DNA of 64,000 bases, taken from Kordia periserrulae (GTDB taxonomy: Bacteria; Bacteroidota; Bacteroidia; Flavobacteriales; Flavobacteriaceae). The notes under the pieces were generated by a model. The model made no database searches. It was not told where the DNA came from and worked only from the letters and a program-made list of their open reading frames with translations. The translations under genes were made by a program, and so were the position numbers. Every line of letters starts with the position of its first letter. Positions within the stretch are counted from its first letter, which is position 1. Positions 44,822 through 52,791 of this stretch are shown in pieces. The stretch spans positions 62,001-126,000 of the forward strand of contig NZ_QBKT01000004.1 in the NCBI RefSeq assembly GCF_003054265.1. The letters run 5' to 3'.

Positions 44822-45595
44822 ATGAACGATCAAGAAGTATATATGCTTGTAGCGGCAACATCAACGGTGTTGCTTATTTTATTACTAACGGTGATAATCT
44901 TATTTGTGTTCTTTCAGAAGCGAAAACTTAAGTTTATCCTAGAAAAGAAAGAAGCCGAAAAGCGATATATGGAAGAAATCGCGAAATCGCAAATTGAAAT
45001 TCAAGAGCAAGCATTGCAAAATATGAGTTGGGAGTTGCATGATAATATCGGACAATTATTGTCGGTAGCGCGCATGCATATCAATATTTTGGGAACACAA
45101 CTTGCAGAAGAGAATAAAGGAAAACTCAATGATATCAGCGAAATTGTTGGAAAAAGTCTGCAAGAAATCCGACTGCTCTCCAAAACCATGAATACGGAAA
45201 TTATCCAAAACATGGGACTTATCAAGTCGATAGAAGTAGAGTTGGAGCGTTTTAACAAACTCAACTTTTTGGTCGCAACGCTGGAAGTTTCTGGAGAAGA
45301 ATGTGAAATAGACATCAAAGAAGAAATCATTCTCTTCCGTATTTTACAAGAGTTTTTCTCGAATGCTATCAAACATTCCAAAGCTAAAAATTTAGCCGTA
45401 ACGCTACGCTATGAAGCAGATAGCTTGCGTATTACCGCACAAGATGATGGCGTTGGTTTTGACGAAGGAGAAATTGAAAAAGGTTCTGGATTGATCAACA
45501 TGAAAAGTCGCGCCGCGATTATAAATGCAGAATTTGAGATGAAATCCGAAAAAAATAAAGGAGTTTCCTTAACTTTATCATATCCCTATAAATGA
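44822..45595 (+). CDS. Sensor histidine kinase, NarL-type (HisKA_3/HATPase_c)
   Basis: 257 residues: one N-terminal membrane helix (about 9-31), a short coiled coil (EKKEAEKRYMEEIAKSQIEI), then the dimerisation/phosphoacceptor box NMSWELHDNIGQLLSVARMH with His in E-L-H-D-N. The ATPase part has FFSNAIKHSKAKN (N box), AQDDGVGFD (G1) and GSGLINMKSRA (G2). It lacks a periplasmic sensor domain, so the signal probably comes through neighbouring membrane proteins. Its stop overlaps the response regulator start (ATGA). Confidence 0.92.
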   Translation: MNDQEVYMLVAATSTVLLILLLTVIILFVFFQKRKLKFILEKKEAEKRYMEEIAKSQIEIQEQALQNMSWELHDNIGQLLSVARMHINILGTQLAEENKGKLNDISEIVGKSLQEIRLLSKTMNTEIIQNMGLIKSIEVELERFNKLNFLVATLEVSGEECEIDIKEEIILFRILQEFFSNAIKHSKAKNLAVTLRYEADSLRITAQDDGVGFDEGEIEKGSGLINMKSRAAIINAEFEMKSEKNKGVSLTLSYPYK

Positions 45596-46257
45596 AAATA
45601 ATGAAAAAACATTCTGTTGTAATTGTAGACGACCATTTGCTCTTTGCGCAATCTTTGCAAGGCTTGGTCGATGCATTTGATGAGTTTGAGGTTTTGTACC
45701 ATGTAAAGAATGGAGGCGAACTGATAAAAAAATTACTAGAGTCTGAAAATGTCCCAGATATTATTTTGTTAGATATCAATATGCCCGTAATGAATGGTTT
45801 TGAAACGATGGAATGGATTAAGGAAAACCGTCCAAGCATTCAAGTATTGGCATTATCAATGGATGATCATGAAGAAACCATTATCAAAATGTTGCGCTTG
45901 GGCGCGAAAGGATATTTACTGAAAGACATTCATCCAGAAATCTTCTATAAAGCTTTAAACGAAGTCATTTCAAACGGAATCTACTATTCCGAACGTGTGG
46001 CAACCACCTTGCTGAATTCCCTTCACGGAAATGACGAAAAGGAAGCTATCAACGGAAAACAATTAAAAGATACCGAATTGACTTTCTTGAAGTTAGCGTG
46101 TACGGAAATGACCTATAAAGAAATTGCACAAGAAATGTGCTTGAGTCCAAAAACCATCGACGGCTACCGCGAATCCTTATTCAAACACTTTAAAGTAAAA
46201 AGTAGAATTGGCTTGGTACTGTACGCTATTCGAAATAATTTGGTGAATAGTAAGTAG
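45592..46257 (+). CDS. Response regulator, NarL/FixJ family
   Basis: 221 residues. The receiver domain has VIVDDHLLFAQSL, the phospho-acceptor Asp in IILLDINMPVMNG and a conserved Lys in GAKGYLLKD. The C-terminal LuxR-type helix-turn-helix shows LTFLKLACTEMTYKEIAQEM and LSPKTIDGYRESLFKHF. The start overlaps the kinase stop by 4 bp; a second in-frame ATG at 45601 is an equally good start. Cognate pair with the kinase; targets unknown. Confidence 0.93.
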   Translation: MKIMKKHSVVIVDDHLLFAQSLQGLVDAFDEFEVLYHVKNGGELIKKLLESENVPDIILLDINMPVMNGFETMEWIKENRPSIQVLALSMDDHEETIIKMLRLGAKGYLLKDIHPEIFYKALNEVISNGIYYSERVATTLLNSLHGNDEKEAINGKQLKDTELTFLKLACTEMTYKEIAQEMCLSPKTIDGYRESLFKHFKVKSRIGLVLYAIRNNLVNSK

Positions 46258-46300
46258 TTTTAGATTTTAGGTGTTAGATGTTTGGTGTTAGGTTTTTGAA

Positions 46301-47128
46301 TTATAAATCTTCTAGGGTAATTTTTTGCTTTTTGGATTTTTTGAACTCTGCTGTTAAATCCAGTTTTACAATCTTTTCATTGCTCAATTTATAAGATAAC
46401 ACAAACTCATTGTCGGTAATATTGATAAATGTTGCATACACAGTTCCCGCCATTTTTCCTTCGGAAGTTTTTTTGGGTGGTTGCACAGCTTGACCGAATG
46501 TATTTCCAACTTTTAGCAGATTGATTTCAGCATCGCTTTTTTCCATATCTGCAATTCTTTTTTCAATACTTTTATAGCGATAACACGGATAATTTCCTGC
46601 TTCGGGATTGGAAAGTAAATAATTGGTCATAATCAATTTATTATCCTGCATCCAATGAAGTTTCTTTTTTCCATCAATCCACTCCACAATCACAGCTTTT
46701 CCTGTTTTATCGCCAAACATGATGTGACTTTTGTCCAAGGCGATTTTTTCCGCTTCTAAAAAAGCGATGGCTTCTTCAACAGTCGCACATGTTGCTAACA
46801 ATTTATCGCCTAAATTATTTTTCGGATTTGAATAACCTTTCACTCTCTTTTGAGTTGGCGTGACGGCAGCATCAAAAAACAACCCTTTTTCATTAATGCC
46901 ACCTTGTGCAAAATTATCCCAACCATACCACAAACGGGCAAATTTCTTCTTCGTTTTTGGTTCAATTTGAATATACGCATCGACATCCAAAAAATAATCT
47001 TCACTATTAACAACGTAAATTTTTCCTGTATTGGCATCCACATAATACATCACAGAACACGCTAAGGATGCTGTGGGAAGCACTAAACTCAAAGCAAATG
47101 CGTATAGAAAAAGTGTGGTTGTTTTCAT
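46301..47128 (-). CDS. Choloylglycine hydrolase-like (linear amide C-N hydrolase) secreted Ntn-hydrolase
   Basis: The start at 47128 gives 275 residues beginning with a signal peptide (MKTTTLFLYAFALSL...ASLA); an upstream in-frame ATG at 47173 would add 15 residues before it. Cleavage after A-S-L-A exposes Cys24 as the N-terminal nucleophile (CSVMYYVD), the hallmark of choloylglycine hydrolase/penicillin V acylase-type Ntn-hydrolases. Other family marks are NSEDYF, GGINEKGLFFDA and TNYLLSNPE. It should hydrolyse a linear amide (bile-salt-like, N-acyl amino acid or N-acylhomoserine lactone) in the periplasm or outside. It is convergent with the response regulator gene. Confidence 0.82.
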   Translation of the reverse strand: MKTTTLFLYAFALSLVLPTASLACSVMYYVDANTGKIYVVNSEDYFLDVDAYIQIEPKTKKKFARLWYGWDNFAQGGINEKGLFFDAAVTPTQKRVKGYSNPKNNLGDKLLATCATVEEAIAFLEAEKIALDKSHIMFGDKTGKAVIVEWIDGKKKLHWMQDNKLIMTNYLLSNPEAGNYPCYRYKSIEKRIADMEKSDAEINLLKVGNTFGQAVQPPKKTSEGKMAGTVYATFINITDNEFVLSYKLSNEKIVKLDLTAEFKKSKKQKITLEDL

Positions 47129-47196
47129 AAAGTCATTGAAAATAGTTTGAAAACTAAAATTCGTCAATCTCAACTAAAAACACTACTAATTGATTG

Positions 47197-47928
47197 TTAA
47201 ATCTTTGTGTATGTCGCATCAAAAGGAACTCGGAATCGCGGACCGTAAATGCCATTTTCACTACGAACGCCGCAACCAATCACCATGTTGATTTCTGCAC
47301 CGCGCGGTAATTTTAGAAGCTTCTTTACCCGTAAGGTATCACTTCCTTCCATCGGACAGGTATCGTAACCAATTGCCGCCATGCTAATCATAAAGTTCTG
47401 CGCGGCTAGTCCAGCACTTTTGTGCGCTACGATGCGTAAATCGCTCAATCGAACTTGTCGATACACAGGACGAAATAAGCCAATGACATTAAAAACAGCA
47501 TACTTTAACCAACCGTAAATTCCTAAAAAGTCAGGATAAATTGTCGGAATGAGTTTTTTGTAATAATTAATAGCAAATTTTTCCCTTCTAGAGTATTCTT
47601 CTTTTGGTTTGTCAAAAAGTTGTTCGTAAAATTGAATATTTGCTTTCGCGCGTTGACGCCATTTGTCTTTTCGAGTCACAACTACGACTAATTGTTTTGC
47701 CGTTTTGGCTGCATTCTGTCCCAAACAAGCTTCGGTCATTTGCTTCAGCATCGTTTCATCCGTAATATGATAAAACTCCCACAATTGTAAATTACTACTT
47801 GTAGGTGCCAATACAGCGTTTTTAAGGCAGTTTTTCACCTTTTCGGCATCAATATCGATGTCTTTATCAAAAACGCGAACGGAGCGTCTATATTGAATAG
47901 CTTCGGAAACTGTTTTTTCGGGATTCAT
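47197..47928 (-). CDS. Nitroreductase family protein
   Basis: 243 residues. FMN-binding nitroreductase signatures are present: AIQYRRSVRVFDKDI at the N-terminus, LAPTSSNLQLWEFY, and AAIGYDTCPMEG near the C-terminus with the glycine-rich MVIGCGVRSENG. Members reduce nitro groups, quinones or flavins using NAD(P)H. It lies 24 bp downstream of the aldehyde dehydrogenase gene on the same strand, so probably co-transcribed. Substrate unknown. Confidence 0.88.
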   Translation of the reverse strand: MNPEKTVSEAIQYRRSVRVFDKDIDIDAEKVKNCLKNAVLAPTSSNLQLWEFYHITDETMLKQMTEACLGQNAAKTAKQLVVVVTRKDKWRQRAKANIQFYEQLFDKPKEEYSRREKFAINYYKKLIPTIYPDFLGIYGWLKYAVFNVIGLFRPVYRQVRLSDLRIVAHKSAGLAAQNFMISMAAIGYDTCPMEGSDTLRVKKLLKLPRGAEINMVIGCGVRSENGIYGPRFRVPFDATYTKI

Positions 47929-47952
47929 GAGTGATTTTATTTGGGACTGATG

Positions 47953-49332
47953 TTAAAAATACTTCAAAAAAAACTTTAAAAGCTTCAACTTTCCTTTGTA
48001 CGGCGCATAACGCATCGGAATGTCTAACCAGGTTTTTTTATTTGTAATGGATTTTTTATGTGAGAAGGTATCAAAGCTGTGTTTGCCGTGATAGGCGCCA
48101 ATTCCGCTATGTCCAACGCCGCCAAAAGGCATGCGGTGATTTACAAAATGTGTAACGGTATCGTTAATGGCACCGCCGCCAAAGGAATGACGCGCAATCA
48201 TGCGATTGGCAAATTTTTTATCGTTTGAAAAGACATACAGCGATAGCGGCTTTTCGTAGTTCGCAATCATGTTTGAAATATCATCTAAGGAAGAATATAC
48301 TTGAATTGGCAAGATAGGTCCAAAAATTTCATCTTGCATTACGTTGCTATCTAACGAAGGTTCATCAAGTAGTGTAGGAGCGATGTACAATTCGTCTTTA
48401 TCCACTTTTCCGCCATACAACACTTTTTCACCTTCTAATAACTCTGCCAATCGCTCAAAATTCTTTTCGTTGATGATTCTAGGGTAATCAGGCGATTCCT
48501 GCGGATTGTTTCCATAAGCAGTTTCAATCTCATCAACGAGTGCTTTTATAAAATCAAATTTCGCCTGTGCTTGCACTATTAAATAATCAGGCGCAATACA
48601 GGTTTGTCCCGCATTTAAAAATTTTCCCCATACAATTCGTTTTGCAGTGAGTTTAAAATCTGTGTGAATATCAACAATACATGGATTTTTTCCGCCAAGC
48701 TCCAATGTGACAGGCGTAAGATTTGGAGCCGCAGCTTTGGCAACAATTTTTCCCACATTGACGCTTCCTGTAAAGAAAATATAATCCCAACGCTCAGCTA
48801 GTAACGCTTCCGAAGCAGGCACGCCGCCTTGCACGACTTTTACGTGTCGGTCGTCAAAAACGGCTGAAATGATTTCTTCTACAATTTGCGATGTGTTTGG
48901 CGTGAGTTCTGACGGCTTTACAACGACTGTATTTCCTGCAGCAACAGCTCCAATCAGCGGCGCGATGGCTAGTTGATACGGATAATTCCAAGGCGCAATA
49001 ATCAAGGTAGTTCCGTAAGGTTCTGAATGAATACGGTCTTTGGATGGAAAATTGAGCAATGCTGGCCAAACTCGTTTCGGTTTTGACCATGATTTTAGTT
49101 TCTTTATCGCCAATTTCAATTCAGAAATGACAATGCCTGTTTCGGTAATGACCGATTCAAACTTAGGTTTCTTAAAATCAGCGTATAACGCATCACAAAT
49201 ATCTTCTTCGCGTGCTTTTACTTCTTTTAAAAGTTTTTTCAACGCTTTTTTCCGATAGGAAATATCGTGCGTTTGCCGCGTTTGATAAAAGTTTTTTTGT
49301 GCTTGAACGATTTCGGAGCAATTGTATTCCAT
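47953..49332 (-). CDS. Aldehyde dehydrogenase (class 3-like, NAD(P)+)
   Basis: 459 residues, short for the superfamily and typical of class 3/fatty-aldehyde-type enzymes. Motifs: IIAPWNYPYQLA, FTGSVNVGKIVAKAA (NAD loop), TLELGGKNPCIV (catalytic Glu), NAGQTCIAPDYLIV (catalytic Cys) and MPFGGVGHSGIGAYHGKHSFDTFSHKK near the C-terminus (quoted span read at about 48050-48130). It oxidises aldehydes, probably medium- or long-chain, to acids. The gene follows the penicillin acylase-like gene after 14 bp. Confidence 0.93.
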   Translation of the reverse strand: MEYNCSEIVQAQKNFYQTRQTHDISYRKKALKKLLKEVKAREEDICDALYADFKKPKFESVITETGIVISELKLAIKKLKSWSKPKRVWPALLNFPSKDRIHSEPYGTTLIIAPWNYPYQLAIAPLIGAVAAGNTVVVKPSELTPNTSQIVEEIISAVFDDRHVKVVQGGVPASEALLAERWDYIFFTGSVNVGKIVAKAAAPNLTPVTLELGGKNPCIVDIHTDFKLTAKRIVWGKFLNAGQTCIAPDYLIVQAQAKFDFIKALVDEIETAYGNNPQESPDYPRIINEKNFERLAELLEGEKVLYGGKVDKDELYIAPTLLDEPSLDSNVMQDEIFGPILPIQVYSSLDDISNMIANYEKPLSLYVFSNDKKFANRMIARHSFGGGAINDTVTHFVNHRMPFGGVGHSGIGAYHGKHSFDTFSHKKSITNKKTWLDIPMRYAPYKGKLKLLKFFLKYF

Positions 49333-49346
49333 GCGTTTAGGTGCTT

Positions 49347-51725
49347 TTATTCTAGTGTGAGCGTATTTTTTGCGTTTTGCTTGATTTCTTCTGTATTTAA
49401 CATCATTTTTCGGAATTTTCCTTGCACATACATTTCTGCCTGATCGTCGTAATGTGCGCTGAATGGATTTCCAGATTGTCCTGTAGGCAGAATGCTCATG
49501 CTGTTTTCAATGTCTGAAAAGTCAATCACACGTCGCGTAGACGGTCCAAAATACACATTGTAAGTTCCAGATTCATCATAGTGAAATCCTAAATTGTTAA
49601 TGGTTTCACTTGTAGAAGCGACTTCGAAAGGTCCCACGTTGAAATACGAACGCAACATTTCTACTTTTCCAATCGGATGTTCGTGTTCAACGGTGTGTAC
49701 TTTGTTCCAAGTCCAATCTTGTATATTATTACCAAATTGAACTTCCAACAAGACTACCATTTCTTTAAAAGATTTAAGCAAAATGTCTTTTCGTGTTTCT
49801 TTTTTATCCGTCGCAACATTATCGTACCAAATCGATTCTTGATAGAGTAGTGGTACGGTGAAACGTTTGCAAAGATGTGTTTTGAGTAGCATGTCAAACG
49901 TCGTAGTATCCAATTCGTCACCAAAAGTATTTTTTAAATATTGATAGATAAAACGGTGATATATTGTTGGCGCGATATCGGTCAATTTATTTTCACCATT
50001 CCAATTTTTAAGTACAGTCGCGACTTCTTTTTCTTTGAGTGAAAGTCCATCATTTTCAATAAGACTTACAACATCTTTGATGGCTTTTGCGTGTATTTTT
50101 GAAGTGTTATCCAACAACATATTCATCATGTCATCCTTAGTGAATTTGTCGTTAGCTTCTATCAATTCCACAATGCGCTTGGCTCTGTTTTCGGGTAAAT
50201 AATATCCTGGATATAAACTTCCATTGATACTATCGGGCTGATTGTTGGCAGAATACACATAATTCCATGGCGGATTGGTCGCACGCGGATTTTCATCAGT
50301 TGTTAAAAAACGAAGCGGCTCATTTTCTCCAGAAGTTCCATTGAGAATCAATTTAGAATTTACATTTTCAGGGAGTTCATAAAGTTGTCCTGCGGTATAC
50401 CAACCAATATTATCTTCTGCATCGCCGTACATGATATTGAGTCCTGGAGCATGAATTTTAGGAATGCTTTTTTCAAATTCAACTTGATTGTTAGCGTGTG
50501 ACATTATATAGCAAGCCTCCAGAAGTTCATTTTTTCGTTGTGTATATATCCATGACATGGCAACAGGTTGCTCAAAATCAATTCCGTCAGCGATGCCGTT
50601 TAAAATTGGACCGTGATGACTTCGTTTTACTGTTAACGTAACATCTTCTGCATCTTTAACTTTGATGGTTTTTGTAACTTCTGTATAGTCCGTATATCCA
50701 TTTGGAGTTTTGTATTGTGACGCATTCGCGGGATTGTTCTCTTCCCAATAAAAATCGATATCGTCATTCTCAAACATCGTCATTCCGTAGGCAATTTTAC
50801 GATTATGTCCTAAGAGCGGAAAAGGAATTCCGGCTAAGTGATATCCGTATATTTCGTAGGTTGGTGTGTGTACATGTGCTTCGTACCAAACAGAAGGTTG
50901 CGCAAATCCGATATGCGGATCGTTAGCGAAAAGTACTTTTCCTGTAGCGGTTCTTTGTGGTGCTAAAACCCAACTATTACTACCAATAAATTGAGGAATT
51001 GGTAGCGGTTTTAAAATTCTATCTATAGCAGCAATAAAGGTGTTTTTTACTTTTGTAGTATCTGCTTTTTTTGGTGGATAATTTTGTATTAGTGTAGTGT
51101 TAGGGTCAACTTCTAGTCCCAAATCAGCTAAATATTCATCACCTAGTTTTTGTTGAATACTTGTCAGTAATGGATCGGTTTTATGTGCCATGGCAAAACT
51201 AAAAGCCATATAGCCTAAAATGTTATGAATGTCTTTGACTGTGAATTCTGTTTTGTCGATTCCTGTTAAGTAAAATTCAACTGGCGTAGCGCCTTGTGCT
51301 ATGAATTGATTAACGCCATTAACATACGCTTGCATCAATTGATAACTTTCGGAGTTTTTGTCAGCGGTTTGCAATGTAATTTCGGAGGCTTCATCTATAC
51401 CTATGGTCGCAAAAAAGCGATCGGTATCGATAGTTGTTTCTCCAAAAATTTCTGACAATCGTGCAGGAGCAATTCTACGAATGACTTCCATTTGCCATAA
51501 ACGGTCTTGCGCATGTACAAATCCTAAGGCTGTAAAGGCATCTTCCTCGTTTTGAGCATAAATATGAGGAATTCCATACGTATCGTAATGAATGGTAACT
51601 TCTTCTTGGATGTTTTCAATATCGAAACTTCCATCATAGGTAGGAAGCAGGGTTCTGTAAAAAATAAATCCTGCAATGAGGATAATTAGTATCAGAACTC
51701 CAATAATTTTAGCGGCTTTTTTCAC
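49347..51725 (-). CDS. Penicillin acylase family Ntn-hydrolase
   Basis: 792 residues from a GTG start. An N-terminal membrane/signal helix (IIGVLILIILIAGFIFY) precedes the alpha-chain region (YDTYGIPHIYAQNEEDAFTA; FVHAQDRLWQME). The beta chain should begin at Ser249 (GSNSWVLAP), the autoprocessing and catalytic Ser. Later segments include ANDPHIG, HLAGIPFPLLGHNRKIAYG and a C-terminal GQSGNPFSAHYDDQ. The family hydrolyses amides such as beta-lactam side chains and N-acylhomoserine lactones. As an Ntn acylase near a nonribosomal peptide cluster it could be a deacylase for self-protection or product processing, but the gene is ~13 kb away and on the other strand. Confidence 0.92.
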   Translation of the reverse strand: MKKAAKIIGVLILIILIAGFIFYRTLLPTYDGSFDIENIQEEVTIHYDTYGIPHIYAQNEEDAFTALGFVHAQDRLWQMEVIRRIAPARLSEIFGETTIDTDRFFATIGIDEASEITLQTADKNSESYQLMQAYVNGVNQFIAQGATPVEFYLTGIDKTEFTVKDIHNILGYMAFSFAMAHKTDPLLTSIQQKLGDEYLADLGLEVDPNTTLIQNYPPKKADTTKVKNTFIAAIDRILKPLPIPQFIGSNSWVLAPQRTATGKVLFANDPHIGFAQPSVWYEAHVHTPTYEIYGYHLAGIPFPLLGHNRKIAYGMTMFENDDIDFYWEENNPANASQYKTPNGYTDYTEVTKTIKVKDAEDVTLTVKRSHHGPILNGIADGIDFEQPVAMSWIYTQRKNELLEACYIMSHANNQVEFEKSIPKIHAPGLNIMYGDAEDNIGWYTAGQLYELPENVNSKLILNGTSGENEPLRFLTTDENPRATNPPWNYVYSANNQPDSINGSLYPGYYLPENRAKRIVELIEANDKFTKDDMMNMLLDNTSKIHAKAIKDVVSLIENDGLSLKEKEVATVLKNWNGENKLTDIAPTIYHRFIYQYLKNTFGDELDTTTFDMLLKTHLCKRFTVPLLYQESIWYDNVATDKKETRKDILLKSFKEMVVLLEVQFGNNIQDWTWNKVHTVEHEHPIGKVEMLRSYFNVGPFEVASTSETINNLGFHYDESGTYNVYFGPSTRRVIDFSDIENSMSILPTGQSGNPFSAHYDDQAEMYVQGKFRKMMLNTEEIKQNAKNTLTLE

Positions 51726-51825
51726 AGGTTGTAGTTTTGTTTAAAACTACGAAAAAATGTTAAAAGTGTGAAGTGAACTTTTTAAAAGAAAAAACACATT
51801 TAAAATAAAGCGGTTTCTTTCTTTT

Positions 51826-51840
51826 TACGGTAAAACCGTA
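51826..51840 (+). promoter_or_regulatory. Palindromic site TACGGT-AAA-ACCGTA upstream of a precursor peptide gene
   Basis: A perfect inverted repeat (6-bp arms, 3-bp spacer) 55 bp before the ATG at 51896. A TAnnTTT-type -7-like element (TATCTTTA) begins 24 bases after the site, which places the palindrome roughly where an activator or a -33 element would lie. The same layout recurs at 54272-54286 and 63777-63791. Confidence 0.6.
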
Positions 51841-51895
51841 TCATTTTTTTTCAGCTTCAATTTATCTTTAAAAGATTAACCAAAAATTCATTATC

Positions 51896-52102
51896 ATGTT
51901 GAAAAATCTAAAAAACATTGCGGGAGTTACGAAACTTTCCAAGAATGAACAAAAAAACATTACGGGAGGAGATAGCTTTATGTGTCTTGTTATGTGTGGA
52001 CCAGGTAGTGGAAACACTCCAATTTATGGAGAACAAGATTATTATCTTTACGATGGAACAGTAGTTACGATTCCTGAAGAGATTGGGTGTGTTTGTGCCT
52101 AA
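51896..52102 (+). CDS. Small GG-leader peptide (bacteriocin/RiPP-like precursor)
   Basis: 68 residues. Leader MLKNLKNIAGVTKLSKNEQK ends in ITGG, and the core has four Cys (MCLVMCGPGSG and a C-terminal GCVCA) with a Tyr/Asp-rich middle. The leader resembles that of the - strand peptide gene at 54026-54214 (MLKN...LSK.EQ.NI.G), and both genes share an upstream palindrome. A UUCG-loop terminator follows directly. No modification or export gene is adjacent. Confidence 0.8.
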   Translation: MLKNLKNIAGVTKLSKNEQKNITGGDSFMCLVMCGPGSGNTPIYGEQDYYLYDGTVVTIPEEIGCVCA

Positions 52103-52112
52103 TAGATTTTAC

Positions 52113-52137
52113 AGCGAACTTCGGTTCGCTTTTTCTT
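52113..52137 (+). terminator. Rho-independent terminator with TTCG tetraloop
   Basis: Stem AGCGAAC (52113-52119) / GTTCGCT (52124-52130), loop TTCG, followed by TTTTTC. It begins 10 bp after the peptide stop. Confidence 0.85.
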
Positions 52138-52399
52138 TTCATTAAATCAAAATCTTAAAATACAACTTCTTACACAGTGAAACCATCACTTTTTTCTTAA
52201 TAATTTTTCTGTCTGAAACTCTACTTATTTTAACTTTTACGAGAAAAAGTTTTTGTTTTAAATAATTGAAAAACAGTATTTTAACTAAATTATTTTTAAG
52301 ATTTGTAACTTTTCTGAATTCATAAAATACGAGTATGTTGCATTGCTTCTTCTTTTAGTGATTCTTAAATTGAAGTATTATTAACTTAATTTTTTAATC

Positions 52400-52612
52400 A
52401 TGAAAAAAAGAAATCTTAAATCTTTGAAGTTGAACAAAAAGTCAATTTCAAGAATTAACAATCATGAACTTACTGGAGGAACTGGTCTTACAGCTGTTGA
52501 ATTAAGCTGCCATTGGTTTACATGTCATTCCGTAAACAACGATTGTCCTTCGGCAAATGTAAAGCCTTACTGCTTCGTAAAATATACTGAACAAGTTGAT
52601 TGTGAAGGATAA
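52400..52612 (+). CDS. Small GG-leader peptide (RiPP-like precursor)
   Basis: 70 residues. Leader MKKRNLKSLKLNKKSISRIN followed by NHELTGG, close to the leader of the 37941 peptide. The core has five Cys (SCHWFTCHS, NDCPS, PYCFV, VDCEG). The 297-bp region upstream (52103-52399) holds the preceding terminator and AT-rich sequence but no TACGGT palindrome, so regulation differs from that of its neighbours. The gene ends just before an inverted-repeat element at 52631. Confidence 0.78.
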   Translation: MKKRNLKSLKLNKKSISRINNHELTGGTGLTAVELSCHWFTCHSVNNDCPSANVKPYCFVKYTEQVDCEG

Positions 52613-52630
52613 AAACTTAAAAAGTTGATT

Positions 52631-52770
52631 AAAAGAGACTGTCTAAAAAGTACAGATTTCGTCAAATCAAACTTGATTTGGTTTTTCATAACACTTGGAA
52701 ATTAATACGATGAGATTCTGAATCAAGCTCAGAATGACGTTTATAAAAACTTTTTAGACAGCCTCTTTTT
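52631..52770. repeat. MITE-like element with 21-bp terminal inverted repeats
   Basis: The terminal arms 52631-52651 and 52750-52770 are reverse complements at 20 of 21 positions (core CTGTCTAAAAAGT). Between them are two inner hairpins, AAATCAA/TTGATTT and ATTCTGA/TCAGAAT. There is no ORF. It lies between two convergent genes and could end transcription from both sides. The inner sequence resembles repeats I recall from other flavobacterial intergenic regions. Confidence 0.65.
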
Positions 52771-52791
52771 TATGCTTTGTAATGATAAAAA

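Noticed and set aside
49347-51725. Beta-lactam biosynthesis or resistance gene linked to the NRPS
   Set aside because: The acylase is on the opposite strand, ~13 kb from the cluster, with unrelated neighbours; the family is broad, so only a generic acylase call is made.
52631-52770. Insertion sequence
   Set aside because: No transposase frame between the inverted repeats; too short for an autonomous element.
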